NCBI GenBank assembly: GCA_020442165.1
Contig: JAGRKV010000076.1
Coordinates: forward strand, 1-64,000
Reading direction: 5' to 3'
Source of the DNA: Hyphomicrobiaceae bacterium
GTDB lineage: Bacteria; Pseudomonadota; Alphaproteobacteria; Rhizobiales; Hyphomicrobiaceae
Length of the DNA stretch: 64,000 bases
Within the stretch, counting starts at the first letter, position 1; each line of letters opens with the position of its first letter. The position numbers and the translations under genes were made by a program. Shown here piece after piece: positions 9,183 through 18,538 of the stretch. The notes beneath the pieces were generated by a model. That model was not told the origin of the DNA and ran no database searches. It saw nothing but the letters and a program-made list of their open reading frames with translations.

Positions 9183-11375
9183 ATGACATCCTCTCCGTCC
9201 CTGCTGCGCGAAGACCTCTCCGCCAACGCCGGCATGCGTGCGGCGCAGCACGTTCTTGAGGAGACGTTCGGCTACAAGAGTTTTCGCAGTGAGCAGGCAG
9301 ACATCGTCGCGACAGTGATCGGCGGCGGGGATGCACTGGTGCTGATGCCGACGGGTGGCGGGAAGTCGCTGTGCTATCAGATCCCCGCATTGGTTCGGCC
9401 CGGTGTCGGTGTGGTGGTGTCGCCGCTGATCGCACTGATGCAGGACCAGGTAGCGGCATTGGAAGCGGCTGGCGTGTCGGCGGCGTTTCTCAATTCATCG
9501 CAAACTCTGGCGGAAATGCAGGATGTCGAGGCGCGGCTCGCGCGGGGGCAGCTGAAGCTGCTCTATGTGGCGCCCGAACGGCTCGTCCAGGAACGCACGA
9601 TTGAGCGGCTGTCGCGCGCCGACATTGCACTGTTCGCCATCGACGAAGCGCATTGCGTCTCGCAATGGGGACATGACTTCAGACCAGAGTACCGGCAGCT
9701 CAAGATCCTGGCGGAACGATTCCAGAATGTGCCGCGCATCGCCCTCACGGCGACGGCCGACGAGCGGACGCGCGACGAGATCATTTCCGAACTCAGCCTG
9801 GAACACGCGCGCCGGTTCGTTGCCAGCTTCGACCGCCCCAACATCCGCTACACCATTGCAGAGATGGGCTCGATCAGCGCGCGGGAACGGCTTTGGCAGT
9901 TCATCGAGAGCGAGCATGCGGGGGATGCCGGCATTGTCTACTGCCTGTCACGGCGCGGCGTCGATGAGACCGCGCGCTGGCTGACGTCGAAGGGGCGGCG
10001 CGCACTTGCCTATCATGCGGGTCTCGACGCTGATACCCGGAGGACCGCGCAGAAGGCGTTCCTGGAGGAGGACGGCCTGATCGTCGTTGCGACGATCGCG
10101 TTCGGGATGGGGATCGACAAGCCGGATGTGCGCTTTGTTGCGCACCTCAACCTGCCCAAGTCGATTGAGTCCTACTACCAGGAGACAGGCCGCGCCGGAC
10201 GCGACGGCGATCCCGCCAACGCCTGGATGGCCTACGGACTGCAGGACATCATCCAGCAGCGCCAGTGGATCGCCCAGTCCGACGGCACGGATACCTTCAA
10301 ACAGGTGCAACGGCAAAAGCTCGACGCTCTGATCGGACTTGCCGAGATGGCCGGATGCCGTCGGCAGGCGCTGCTTGCCTATTTCGGCGAGCGCCGCGCG
10401 GAGCCCTGCGGCAACTGCGACAACTGCCTGTCGCCTCCCGCCACCACCGATGGCACGGAAGCCGCCCGGAAGGCCCTGTCGGCGGTCTATCGCACAGGGC
10501 AATCGTTTGGCGTTGGCTATGTCGTCGACGTCCTGACGGGTAAGACCAATGAACGGATCGTGCGCAACAGTCACGATCGCCTCACCGTGTTCGGCATTGG
10601 CGCGGACATGGATGCCACGCAATGGCGCGGGCTCTTCCGCCAATTGACTGCGGCCGGCCATCTGACGGGCGATGACGAAGGCCACGGCACCTTGCAGCTG
10701 ACCGAGACGGCGCGACCGCTACTGCGCGGCGAGATCACCTTTGCCATGCGGCTGCCGCCCAAAGCCCAGCCAAAGGAGCGCAAGTCGCGCCGCCAGGGCA
10801 AGACGACGCAGACGGGCCTCAACGCCGCCGATCAGGTTCTCTATGACAGCCTGCGCGTGCTGCGCACGGAACTCGCCACGAAGGCAGGCGTGCCGCCCTA
10901 TGTCATCTGCCATGATCGGACCCTTGTGGAGCTTGCCTCGCGGCGCCCGCAGACAGAAGCCCAGCTGCACGACATCAGTGGCCTTGGCAACGCGAAGATC
11001 GCGCGTTATGGCCGTGCGCTGCTCGAGGTGACGCGCGCGGCTGGAAACCGCGACCCGCGCCTCGACAACCGTCTGTCACAAACGGCTAACGCCACGCTGG
11101 CGCTCTATATCGCCGGCAAGGATGTGGAAGAAATCGCCGCAGCTAGAGGGCTTGAGCGGTCGACCGTTCTGGGGCATCTGGCGGAGGCAGTGGAAGCGGG
11201 CCTTATCGAGGCTGGCGAAGCGGTCGGCCTTGCCGCCGGGGAGATCGACGAAATTCATGCCGCGTTCGAGCGGTGCGGCACCTTGGAATCGGGGCGATTG
11301 GGGCCTGCTCATGCGGCGCTTGATGGCCGATATGATTTCGGCACATTGAAATGTCTTTTGGCCGAACTGACTTGA
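9183..11375 (+). CDS. recQ: ATP-dependent DNA helicase RecQ
   Basis: RecQ is a 3'-5' DNA helicase for recombination and fork repair. The 730-residue protein carries Walker A MPTGGGKS (K61), DEAH box at 154-157 followed by [13 protein letters not shown], the helicase C domain (GRAGRDG), the zinc site with CGNCDNC, an RQC winged helix, and an HRDC domain near 545-620. The last ~100 residues form an extra helix-turn-helix-like tail ([20 protein letters not shown]), making it longer than the ~610-residue E. coli enzyme. It stands alone, followed 88 bases later by a Nudix gene. Confidence 0.97.
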   Translation: MTSSPSLLREDLSANAGMRAAQHVLEETFGYKSFRSEQADIVATVIGGGDALVLMPTGGGKSLCYQIPALVRPGVGVVVSPLIALMQDQVAALEAAGVSAAFLNSSQTLAEMQDVEARLARGQLKLLYVAPERLVQERTIERLSRADIALFAIDEAHCVSQWGHDFRPEYRQLKILAERFQNVPRIALTATADERTRDEIISELSLEHARRFVASFDRPNIRYTIAEMGSISARERLWQFIESEHAGDAGIVYCLSRRGVDETARWLTSKGRRALAYHAGLDADTRRTAQKAFLEEDGLIVVATIAFGMGIDKPDVRFVAHLNLPKSIESYYQETGRAGRDGDPANAWMAYGLQDIIQQRQWIAQSDGTDTFKQVQRQKLDALIGLAEMAGCRRQALLAYFGERRAEPCGNCDNCLSPPATTDGTEAARKALSAVYRTGQSFGVGYVVDVLTGKTNERIVRNSHDRLTVFGIGADMDATQWRGLFRQLTAAGHLTGDDEGHGTLQLTETARPLLRGEITFAMRLPPKAQPKERKSRRQGKTTQTGLNAADQVLYDSLRVLRTELATKAGVPPYVICHDRTLVELASRRPQTEAQLHDISGLGNAKIARYGRALLEVTRAAGNRDPRLDNRLSQTANATLALYIAGKDVEEIAAARGLERSTVLGHLAEAVEAGLIEAGEAVGLAAGEIDEIHAAFERCGTLESGRLGPAHAALDGRYDFGTLKCLLAELT

Positions 11376-11463
11376 TGGCGGGATGGCGCACAGGTTGCCA
11401 TCGCATTTGGAATGAACCAGGGCTGCAGCTCCCGAGCAGCGTCTTTTGCACTGGAGGACCCTA

Positions 11464-11895
11464 GTGCGCCAGTTTGCGCAGTACGCCGCGCTTCCTTATG
11501 TCGTCCTTCCCGGGCGCGTGGACGTCTGCCTGCTTACCAGCCGGGATACCGGCCGGTGGATTATCCCCAAGGGCTGGCCCAAACGGCGGCTCACTCCATT
11601 TCAACTGGCTGAGCGCGAGGCCCGGGAAGAAGGCGGTCTTGTCGGCGCGATTTCGACGACGCCCATCGGCACTTATACCTACCGAAAAAAGCTGCATATT
11701 CTGGCCCACGTCCAATGCCGCGTGGACGTCTTTCCGATGCTCGTTGACCAGCAAAAACTCAAGTGGCCTGAGGCCGGTCAACGGGAGCTTTCCTGGTTTC
11801 CGCACGACGTCGCGTCCCAGAAGGTCAACGAAAGCGACCTCGCCAGTCTGATTGCAATGCTGCCCGAATGGCTGACAGCCCAGGCCGCAGCCTGA
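11464..11895 (+). CDS. Nudix hydrolase, diphosphoinositol-polyphosphate type
   Basis: Nudix enzymes hydrolyse nucleoside diphosphates linked to another group. The 143-residue protein contains the helix part of the Nudix box, REAREEGGLVG, after IIPKGWPKRR, which is the arrangement of the DIPP/MutT-like branch. The usual first Glu (GX5E) is not obvious. The start is taken as GTG at 11464 because GGAGG lies 6 bases upstream; a TTG start at 11446 would place that site inside the gene. Substrate unknown. Confidence 0.85.
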   Translation: MRQFAQYAALPYVVLPGRVDVCLLTSRDTGRWIIPKGWPKRRLTPFQLAEREAREEGGLVGAISTTPIGTYTYRKKLHILAHVQCRVDVFPMLVDQQKLKWPEAGQRELSWFPHDVASQKVNESDLASLIAMLPEWLTAQAAA

Positions 11896-12014
11896 CGGCG
11901 CTGTGCGCCGCAGCAGGAAAAGCGCAATCTCTTCAGATATTACCATTGTCGTAAAACTGTCATTCTTGTATGTGCTGCCGAGCACAAGGCGGGATGCAAG
12001 CTGTCGTTTCGCCA

Positions 12015-12057
12015 CTAGAGCGCTTTTCGATCCGACGAATATGGATCGGCGCTCTAG
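12015..12057. terminator. Hairpin after the Nudix gene, ending in the CGCTCTAG repeat motif
   Basis: CTAGAGCGC (12015-12023) pairs with GCGCTCTAG (12049-12057), and inside it CGATCC pairs with GGATCG, leaving a bulge of four T. The outer arms share the GCGCTCTA ending of the dispersed 62-bp repeats. CCTTCTTTTCC follows on the plus strand, so it may act as a terminator, although it lies about 120 bases after the Nudix stop. Confidence 0.55.
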
Positions 12058-12149
12058 CCTTCTTTTCCGTCGCATTTTCTGCGCCGAACCGGCGGCCACT
12101 TCATCGGAAAATGCTCTTGAAATGGTGATCCGATGGGAAGCCCGGCCTC

Positions 12150-13673
12150 ATGAAGAGCGACGACACGCAATTGCCACGCCCGACCAAGCTCAAGAAGAGT
12201 TCGCTCGACAAGGACCTCAGCAAGATCGCACGGATGGAGGACGCCACCCGCGCCGTCTCCATGAGTGTCATTTCGCTTGGAGCGGGCCTCGTCTTTCTGG
12301 CCGCGGCCGGTCTCATCGCTGCGACCCAGGTCGAAGGCGGCGCTTCCGGCGCGCTGATCGTGGTTGCTGCTATCCTTGGCGGCTACATGGCCCTCAACAT
12401 CGGCGCCAACGATGTCGCCAACAATGTAGCCCCAGCCGTGGGCTCGCGCGCGATGACGCTGTTTGGCGCACTTGTCATCGCGGCCATCTTTGAAGCGGCG
12501 GGCGCGCTGCTGGCGGGCGGCGATGTCGTCAAGACAATCTCGAAGGGCATCATCGACCCCAGCGCGGTTGCGGGCACACAGCAGTTCATCTGGGCGATGA
12601 TGGCTGCGTTGTTCTCCTCAGCACTGTGGATCAACCTCGCCACGTACCTGGGGGCACCTGTTTCCACGACGCATGCCGTCGTCGGCGGCGTGATGGGTGC
12701 CGGCATTGCGGCGGCGGGCTTTGGCGCCGTGCAATGGGACACGATGGCGACCATCGCGGCGAGTTGGGTGATCTCGCCCCTGCTCGGGGGCATCGTTGCC
12801 GCAGGCTTCCTGTTCTTCATCAAGACCTTCATCATCTACCGCGACGACAAGATCGAAGCCGCACGCCGCTGGGTGCCGATACTGCTGGCGATCATGGCTG
12901 GTGCGTTTGCCGCCTATCTGATGATGAAGGGATTGAAGAAGGTCTGGACGACGACGCCTGGAGAAGTGGCGCTCTACTCTCTTTTTGTCTTCATCGCCGC
13001 TGTCCTGGTGCTGCGCCCTGTCATCCACAGGCAATCAGAAGGGCTGGAGAATCGCAACCAGTCACTGCGGCAACTATTCCATATGCCGCTCATCTTCGCC
13101 GCCGCCCTGCTCTCATTCGCGCACGGTGCAAACGACGTTGCCAATGCCGTGGGTCCGCTCGCCGCAATCATCCATGCCAGTACGGCGGGCGACATTTCCG
13201 CCAAGGTGCACATCCCGCTGTGGGTGATGATGATCGGCGCATTCGGAATTTCGCTTGGGTTGTTCTTCTACGGGCCGCGCCTCGTCAAAATGGTGGGCGA
13301 ACAGATCACCAAGATGAACCCCATGCGGGCCTACTGCGTGGCGCTGTCGGCCGCCATCACCGTCATTATCGCTTCGGCACTCGGGCTTCCGGTCTCCTCC
13401 ACTCACATTGCCGTGGGCGCGGTCTTCGGGGTTGGCTTCTTCCGCGAATATTACACGACGCATTCGCGACGGCGGCGCGCCTATATCCGCACCAAGGATG
13501 GCGAGACGATCAACATCAAGGACCACAAGGTACCCGATTCCGACGAGCTTCTCCGCCGCAAGCTCGTGCGCCGCTCGCACTTCATGGCGGTTGTCGCAGC
13601 GTGGATCGTCACCGTGCCAGCCTCGGCTGCTCTGGCGGCAGCTGTTTATTTCGGGTTGTCGCACTTCAAGTGA
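12150..13673 (+). CDS. pit: Low-affinity inorganic phosphate transporter (PiT)
   Basis: PiT permeases take up metal-phosphate complexes by proton or sodium symport in the inner membrane. The 507-residue protein has the two inverted signature repeats, GANDVANNVAPAVGS near residue 88 and HGANDVANAVGPL near residue 328, and PVSSTHIAVG / PVSTTHAVVG motifs in both halves. About 11 membrane helices are split by a central loop. A soluble N-terminus of ~35 charged residues precedes the first helix. No PhoU-like gene is adjacent, which is a common partner in other alphaproteobacteria. Confidence 0.95.
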   Translation: MKSDDTQLPRPTKLKKSSLDKDLSKIARMEDATRAVSMSVISLGAGLVFLAAAGLIAATQVEGGASGALIVVAAILGGYMALNIGANDVANNVAPAVGSRAMTLFGALVIAAIFEAAGALLAGGDVVKTISKGIIDPSAVAGTQQFIWAMMAALFSSALWINLATYLGAPVSTTHAVVGGVMGAGIAAAGFGAVQWDTMATIAASWVISPLLGGIVAAGFLFFIKTFIIYRDDKIEAARRWVPILLAIMAGAFAAYLMMKGLKKVWTTTPGEVALYSLFVFIAAVLVLRPVIHRQSEGLENRNQSLRQLFHMPLIFAAALLSFAHGANDVANAVGPLAAIIHASTAGDISAKVHIPLWVMMIGAFGISLGLFFYGPRLVKMVGEQITKMNPMRAYCVALSAAITVIIASALGLPVSSTHIAVGAVFGVGFFREYYTTHSRRRRAYIRTKDGETINIKDHKVPDSDELLRRKLVRRSHFMAVVAAWIVTVPASAALAAAVYFGLSHFK

Positions 13674-13992
13674 TGCCGTTGGAACGGGCATTCATTGATG
13701 TTGGCGCTAAGACCGTGCTGGGCTTTTGCGTTCATTTTGCCTCTGAGAACCGCCGCGACATGCCTCGCGCGGTCCACAAAATTGTGCATAAGCCAGTCGA
13801 ACTGACTTGGGGCTTAGTTTCAATTGACCGTCGCGTCGTACAATGACAGCCACGGCGCGCTTCTGCGGCCTGCAATTGAATTAATCGTAGGGGGCGGCGG
13901 CTATTTTGGTGCCGCTCAGTTCGGTGCAAGCGACCGGCGCCCGGCAAGCATTCTATTCGCTGAAATTTGAATGCAGATTGAGTTGGTTGAAC
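13674..13992. other. Gene-free stretch between pit and the SDR gene
   Basis: About 320 bases with no convincing gene. A TTG at 13906 opens the SDR frame early, but codons before 13993 give no SDR-like sequence. The SDR promoter is probably here; I cannot place it. Confidence 0.5.
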
Positions 13993-14862
13993 ATGGCTGG
14001 AACTGCTGCCCACAAAGCGGACATTTGTGCGCTCCAAGTCCCCATTGCTGAGACCCAGACGCAGGTGGGCCAGCCGGTGGCGCTGGTGACAGGAGCATCG
14101 CAGGGAATTGGTCGCTCCCTCGCCGAAGAGTTTGCCGCTCACCGCCACAACATCTTAATGGTTGCCCGCGATGGAGAGCGGCTGAGGCTCGTTGCTGACG
14201 ATATTCGTAGCCGGTTCGATGTTGATGTGCATTGCCTGGCGCTGGACGTCATGCAACCCGACGCTCCGAATGAAATTCTGGACTACGCTCGAGCCTCGCG
14301 ACTGAACATCGATACCCTCGTGCTCAATGCCGCAGTCTGGTCGGAAGGAACGATCCAGAAGCTGCCGGTGGGCACGCTGGGACAGGTCGTGAACGCAAAC
14401 ATCGTCAGCGTATGCGAACTGGCGAAGGCCGTTCTGCCCTCGATGATCGATCGCAAAAACGGCGACATACTTTTTGTAGGCTCGCTTGCCGGCAACGTAC
14501 CCAGCCCAAACAATGCCATCTATTCCGCAACCAAAGCTTTTCTGAAGTCGTTCGCGCTTTCTCTCCGCGCGGAATGCGCACCAGACGGGGTGAACGTCTC
14601 GCTGCTTACGCCGGGTGCGGTGGACACAGGGTTCACTTCCTCTGGAACTGGAAACAGAGGGTTTCACGACCGTCGTCGACGGCTCTTCGCAGCGACGCCT
14701 GAAACCGTGGCATGGGTAGCGTATAGAGCGCTGAAATCACGCCAGGCAATCATTGTGCCCAGTCTTTTCGCCAGGACCTTGGAGTTTGGCACGAAGCTAC
14801 TCCACCCTGCGGCCATTGCATCCTTACGGCACACGTTCGCGAGATCGCAGGTCTCTTCGTGA
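13993..14862 (+). CDS. Short-chain dehydrogenase/reductase
   Basis: A 289-residue classical SDR using NAD(P)H. The Rossmann motif TGASQGIG lies near residue 45, the NAA-type motif is LVLNAAVWSEG, the catalytic Ser is in FVGSLAGN, and the YxxxK pair is YSATK. The product resembles the long-chain acyl or ketone reductase branch (LLTPGAVDTGF). The C-terminal ~40 residues are basic and hydrophobic. The ATG at 13993 was chosen over a TTG at 13906 because the conserved domain starts soon after it. The stop overlaps the GTG of the next gene (GTGA). Substrate unknown. Confidence 0.85.
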   Translation: MAGTAAHKADICALQVPIAETQTQVGQPVALVTGASQGIGRSLAEEFAAHRHNILMVARDGERLRLVADDIRSRFDVDVHCLALDVMQPDAPNEILDYARASRLNIDTLVLNAAVWSEGTIQKLPVGTLGQVVNANIVSVCELAKAVLPSMIDRKNGDILFVGSLAGNVPSPNNAIYSATKAFLKSFALSLRAECAPDGVNVSLLTPGAVDTGFTSSGTGNRGFHDRRRRLFAATPETVAWVAYRALKSRQAIIVPSLFARTLEFGTKLLHPAAIASLRHTFARSQVSS

Positions 14863-16271
14863 ACAGCCGGGCTGCATGGCAACTATCGCCACCCTCACCG
14901 CTTCGCACTTCGTTGATGCGTTTTGTTTCATTACTCGTGCGTCTGCAGGAGTGGATAGAACGGAACCCGCGTCTGGCGCTTAGGCTGCTGTTCCTGATTG
15001 CTGCCTCCGCAATCCTGTTACGTACGTACAGCGTGGCATCTCCCAAGGCTGTGCCAGAAAGCGATGACGCGCGGCTCGCAATAAGAATTCTCGACAAGGC
15101 CGGCCTGCACGCGATCAACCCGGCACAGTTGCCTCTTTCCAAGAAGCCATCTGTGATGCCGGGCTTTGCTGTGGTCCTCGCCGGCATAGCGAGCGTCGAT
15201 TCTGCGACACGAGACACCCTCTCCTGCGCCATGGGCAGGGGGCCCTGCCACAACATTGACCTGCGCTGGCTCTACCTGCTTCAAGGTGGCTTGGCAGTTG
15301 CGACGCTTTGGCTCTTCTTCAAAGCGGCGCACGTTATGTCAGGATCGAGAGACGTTGCCGTTCTGGCAGCGCTGCTGCTGCTCTTATCCGCTCCATTCGG
15401 GGGGGCCGCAGGCTACGCAAGGCCATTTATCTACCCGGTGTTCCTGTTGGCCGGCTATGCGGCACTCGCCGCGGCGTCCGTGCGCCGGCAATCACTGCCG
15501 CTCTATGCTTCAAGCGGCGCCGTACTTGCACTCACCGCCATGTTTCACGCCTGGATGCTTTTGGCTCTGCCGCTTGCCGCATCTGTAACGCTCCTTGCCC
15601 CGGCGCCGCGGCAACCGTTCATTACCCGGGCGATGCGATTTGCATCGTTCCTGGCCGGTGGCATTGCTGTCCTTGTTGCGGCATACGCGCTCCTGGTTGG
15701 CACTGGGCTCTACGACATCGAGTGGGCACTGCGTTCCATCACCTATGATCTGTCGCTTCGCGCAGGATATGACGCGATAACGCCGATGTTGGCGGCCTTT
15801 GGCACGCTGGTGGAGTTTCCGCTTGTTGGTGGTCTGGCCGAAACTCTGGCTCCGCAGAGCTGGACGCATCCTTTCGGTCCATACTTGCCCGGCACGTTCC
15901 TGATGGGCGGGCATACGGATGTCTTTGGCGCGGCTCTTAGGGCATCGTCATCGGGTGCGGAGGAGTTGCTCTATGTCGCGCGGCGTGTCGGCTCGGAAGT
16001 CGATGGGTATCTGCTGGCAACGCCAGTCACGTTGTTGCGTGGATTGATCGCCAAGGCCGACGTCATCGCCATCATTGGCCTGTTCAACTGGCGCCGCATG
16101 TTTGCCCATCATGCTGCGGTCAACGATTCCTACGTGCTTTGGCTTGTGGCGGCACCATTTCTGACGCTGCTGGTCGCGGGCACGCTACTGACCACCAATA
16201 TGTTCTTCACCCCGGTAGCCCTTGCGTATGTGCATGTTTATGCCATCGCCTCTGTCTCCGGCCGGCTTTGA
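14859..16271 (+). CDS. Polytopic membrane protein, GT-C glycosyltransferase-like
   Basis: This 470-residue protein starts with GTG overlapping the SDR stop by 4 bases, so the pair is probably co-translated. It has about 10 hydrophobic segments. After the first helix comes an exposed loop with an acidic pair, D69-D70 in PESDDARLAI, as in GT-C enzymes that use polyprenyl-phosphate sugars. No other glycosyltransferase motif is certain. The long loop SLRAGYDAITPML and a second around EWALRSITYD lie outside the core helices. A role in envelope glycan or lipid modification with the SDR is inferred. Confidence 0.6.
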   Translation: MNSRAAWQLSPPSPLRTSLMRFVSLLVRLQEWIERNPRLALRLLFLIAASAILLRTYSVASPKAVPESDDARLAIRILDKAGLHAINPAQLPLSKKPSVMPGFAVVLAGIASVDSATRDTLSCAMGRGPCHNIDLRWLYLLQGGLAVATLWLFFKAAHVMSGSRDVAVLAALLLLLSAPFGGAAGYARPFIYPVFLLAGYAALAAASVRRQSLPLYASSGAVLALTAMFHAWMLLALPLAASVTLLAPAPRQPFITRAMRFASFLAGGIAVLVAAYALLVGTGLYDIEWALRSITYDLSLRAGYDAITPMLAAFGTLVEFPLVGGLAETLAPQSWTHPFGPYLPGTFLMGGHTDVFGAALRASSSGAEELLYVARRVGSEVDGYLLATPVTLLRGLIAKADVIAIIGLFNWRRMFAHHAAVNDSYVLWLVAAPFLTLLVAGTLLTTNMFFTPVALAYVHVYAIASVSGRL

Positions 16272-16504
16272 CGGGTTCGGTTGCGCGAAAAGCTGCTGGT
16301 GCAATATCGGTGAAGGTAGCGGGGTATTCGTCGATTTCGACTTTATCCGGATCCATCCGGGCGCCTGGGCCAATGGCGCGTGAACTGCCTCTTCAATCCG
16401 CTGGCGGCTCAAGGCAGATGACAAAGACAACAAGTCTCTCACACCGCTCCTATGTCCAGGAGTTGCCTAAAGTTTAGGGCTTCCAATGCAACTATCTGAT
16501 TTTA

Positions 16505-16582
16505 TGGTCGGAGCGGGGAGATTTGAACTCCCGACCCCCAGTCCCCCAGACTGGTGCGCTAACCAGGCTGCGCTACGCTCCG
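16505..16582 (-). tRNA. tRNA-Pro (anticodon GGG)
   Basis: Reading the minus strand, a 7-bp acceptor stem (CGGAGCG with CGCTCCG), D arm, an anticodon stem CCAGT/ACTGG with loop CTGGGGG (anticodon GGG), a T arm GGGAG-TTCAAAT-CTCCC and an encoded CCA are all present, 78 bases in total. It sits beyond merR, which matches the common plsX-fabH-ihfA-merR-tRNA-Pro order of this order of bacteria, though a phosphopantetheinyl transferase gene lies between here. Confidence 0.97.
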
Positions 16583-16758
16583 ATCAGGACGCCTCTTTTG
16601 CACGCGCCGCCGCTCGGGGTCAATCACCAATCCCCGGCAGGACGGCTAAAGGGTTGATCGCGGGGCAGCAATCTGATCGACCTGGAGCATTGCTTTGGCT
16701 TGCATCTGCAGCTCATGGCGGATTACGTCACTCTCGGGGCCTTCACGGGCGAGCGGGC

Positions 16759-16820
16759 GGCGCAAGGCACCGGGCCGTAGACGCGGCCTGAACGATTTCG
16801 CCTTGGTCGGAAGCGCTCTA
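16759..16820 (+). repeat. Dispersed 62-bp repeat, copy 2
   Basis: Partner of 8287-8348 (53 of 62 identical by eye). Its CTA end at 16818-16820 is the TAG stop codon of the phosphopantetheinyl transferase gene read on the minus strand. Confidence 0.85.
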
Positions 16821-17600
16821 ACGGCAGCTGTCAGGGTCCATGAAGGCCTGGAGGCTGGAGAATTCGGCCGGCAGTAGTCTGACCTCGCGCGCCGCAGAAG
16901 TTCCGGCTGTCGACGCCAGGGCGCCATACCACGGCCCGCCCGGCACATTTTGGGGTATGACGAGGTCGAGAACCGGGAATGCCTCGGCTGCAGGCGATGT
17001 TGGTGACGCGGCTTGTTGCGCGCGGCCTGATCCACGCGCCAGCACGCCAGCTTCGGTCAAAACGCGGCCGATACCGCAGCCGCGCGCCTTGGCTAAAGCT
17101 TCGAGCCGCACCCATGCGTGCAAAACCTCGCCGTCGGCATCGGCCTTGCCATCGCCAGGCAGAGGCTGGGGCGTCAGTTCGCGGGCTGCCTGGACAAGCA
17201 GAGCACGGCGGTCCTCGGCGATGTGCAGCAAGCGTTTGCGTTCCAGATCGACGCCGACCTCGACACCTGCTGGCGCAAGCGCAATCAATGAACACGAACC
17301 AGCATGAGATATGCTGAATGCGATCGATGCGTTTTCGAGCAGCGGCTTGCCTTGAGGTCTGTGGCGAAAGGGCTGACGGTCGAGGGATGCATCGTGGGTG
17401 GCCGCCGCGATCAAGGCGCGTAACGCGATTGCGGCCCGCCGTCGCCTGAGAGCCTGAGCAGGGTCGGCGAAGCGCGCAATGCGTTGCTCGTCTTCGTCCG
17501 AGAGGCGCGGTTTTGCCTGCTCCAACGCATCGAGTGCCCGTGCGGATTGATCGAGATCGACCAGCCACACTTCAATTGACCGCGTTCCTTCCATGCTCAT
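16818..17600 (-). CDS. 4'-phosphopantetheinyl transferase (Sfp/HetI type)
   Basis: The enzyme moves the phosphopantetheine arm of CoA onto a carrier protein serine. Family motifs are FSISHAGSCSLIALA, GVDLER with the Mg-binding Asp, and WVRLEALAKARGCG in place of the usual WxxKEAxxKxxG. Length is 260 residues from the ATG at 17600. GTG at 17639 and ATG at 17618 are other possible starts; none has a strong ribosome-binding site. No polyketide or peptide synthase gene is nearby, so its target carrier protein is unknown. Its stop codon is the end of a dispersed repeat. Confidence 0.85.
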   Translation of the reverse strand: MSMEGTRSIEVWLVDLDQSARALDALEQAKPRLSDEDEQRIARFADPAQALRRRRAAIALRALIAAATHDASLDRQPFRHRPQGKPLLENASIAFSISHAGSCSLIALAPAGVEVGVDLERKRLLHIAEDRRALLVQAARELTPQPLPGDGKADADGEVLHAWVRLEALAKARGCGIGRVLTEAGVLARGSGRAQQAASPTSPAAEAFPVLDLVIPQNVPGGPWYGALASTAGTSAAREVRLLPAEFSSLQAFMDPDSCR

Positions 17601-17658
17601 CGGGCACGGACCTGCCATCCCTGTGTGCTGCCGTCGCACCTAGATTGTTTCAGACCTT

Positions 17659-17951
17659 GAGCATGTTCTTCACGCTGAACCGCTACACACTTCAGCTGAA
17701 CATACCCCCGTTGCGCATTGAGCATGTTCTTCACGCTGAACCGTTACACACTTCAGCTGAACATGTTCCTTTTGTGCTTTGAGCATGTTCTTCACGCTGA
17801 ACCGCTACACACTTCAGCTGAACATGCTCCTGTTGTGCTTTGAGCATGTTCTTCACGCTGAACCGTTACACACTTCAGCTGAACATGCTCCCGTTGCGTA
17901 TTGAGCATGTTTTTCACGCTGAACCGTTACACACTTCAGCTGAACATGCTC
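17659..17951 (+). repeat. Array of five 49-bp hairpin repeats, 61-bp period
   Basis: Units start at 17659, 17720, 17781, 17842 and 17903, exactly 61 bases apart: a 49-base element plus a 12-base spacer. In each unit GAGCATGTTC pairs with GAACATGCTC and, inside that, GCTGAA pairs with TTCAGC, with TTCAC bulged on one side. Unit 1 has a degraded right arm. Unit 5 ends at the merR stop codon. The spacers are near-identical, so this is not a CRISPR array. Confidence 0.95.
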
Positions 17952-18538
17952 TAGCGCGAGACATTTGAAGAGCGCCGCTTACGCAAAACATTGACGGCTT
18001 CCGTCGGCTCGATACCGTCCAGAATTGCGCGGCAGGCTTCGAGTTCGGCGATCGCCGCCTTGATTGCGCGGTCGATATCGGAACGCGTGCTGGCGCGCGC
18101 TGCACCGCGACGCGCATTCCGCGTATCCGAACGGGTGCCGGGCCCGTGACCGCCGACTGGGGGTTGATTGGTTGTTTCGGCCTTCGCTGCGCCGGCATCA
18201 ATGCGATCGGGCGCCCTGTCATCCTCCAGCAGTTCGCGCACATTGATGGTCGGGCCCTTCTCTGCCAGGTGCACGCCCAGGCGCTTGACGGTATCTATTC
18301 CCCGGTCACGCAGAATGCGCTGGACGCCCTTGATAGTATACCCTTCCGCATGCAGCAGATGGCGAATCCCGCGCAACAGATCGAGGTCTGCTGGACGGTA
18401 ATAGCGCCTGCCACCGCCGCGCTTCATCGGCTTAATCTGAGGGAACTTCACTTCCCAAAACCGCAGGACGTGCTTTTGCAGGTCCAGTTCGTCCGCCACC
18501 TCGCTGATGGTCCGGAATGCCTCTGCCGCTTTTGTCAT
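17951..18538 (-). CDS. MerR-family transcriptional regulator
   Basis: This 195-residue protein has an N-terminal MerR helix-turn-helix ([20 protein letters not shown], then FWEVKFPQI and [12 protein letters not shown] at 30-50) and a short helical dimerisation part. A basic, low-complexity middle ([19 protein letters not shown]) precedes a C-terminal helix. No metal-binding cysteines are present. The start at 18538 has AAGGGGG 6 bases upstream. The position after ihfA matches the conserved order in Hyphomicrobiales; its targets are unknown. Confidence 0.9.
   Translation of the reverse strand: MTKAAEAFRTISEVADELDLQKHVLRFWEVKFPQIKPMKRGGGRRYYRPADLDLLRGIRHLLHAEGYTIKGVQRILRDRGIDTVKRLGVHLAEKGPTINVRELLEDDRAPDRIDAGAAKAETTNQPPVGGHGPGTRSDTRNARRGAARASTRSDIDRAIKAAIAELEACRAILDGIEPTEAVNVLRKRRSSNVSR

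Noticed and set aside
8535..9251. 238-codon minus-strand open frame
   Set aside because: It overlaps the signal-peptide protein at 8624-8908 in another frame and the start of recQ; its translation has no family-like content.
12626..13846. 406-codon plus-strand frame inside the pit gene
   Set aside because: Out-of-frame shadow of the phosphate transporter with an Arg/His-rich sequence typical of wrong frames.
13838..13860. Promoter-like TTGACC and TACAAT near 13830-13850
   Set aside because: The spacing between the boxes is only about 9 bases, too short for a sigma-70 promoter.
16505..16582. tRNA-Pro as an integration site for a mobile island
   Set aside because: No integrase, no direct repeat of the tRNA end and no foreign-looking gene nearby; the neighbourhood is the conserved one.
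16831..17568. 245-codon minus-strand frame over the phosphopantetheinyl transferase
   Set aside because: Same strand, different frame; motifs of the transferase are only in the chosen frame.
17659..17951. Possible CRISPR array (regular repeats with short spacers)
   Set aside because: Spacers are only 10-12 bases and nearly identical, repeats are hairpin elements, and no cas gene is near.
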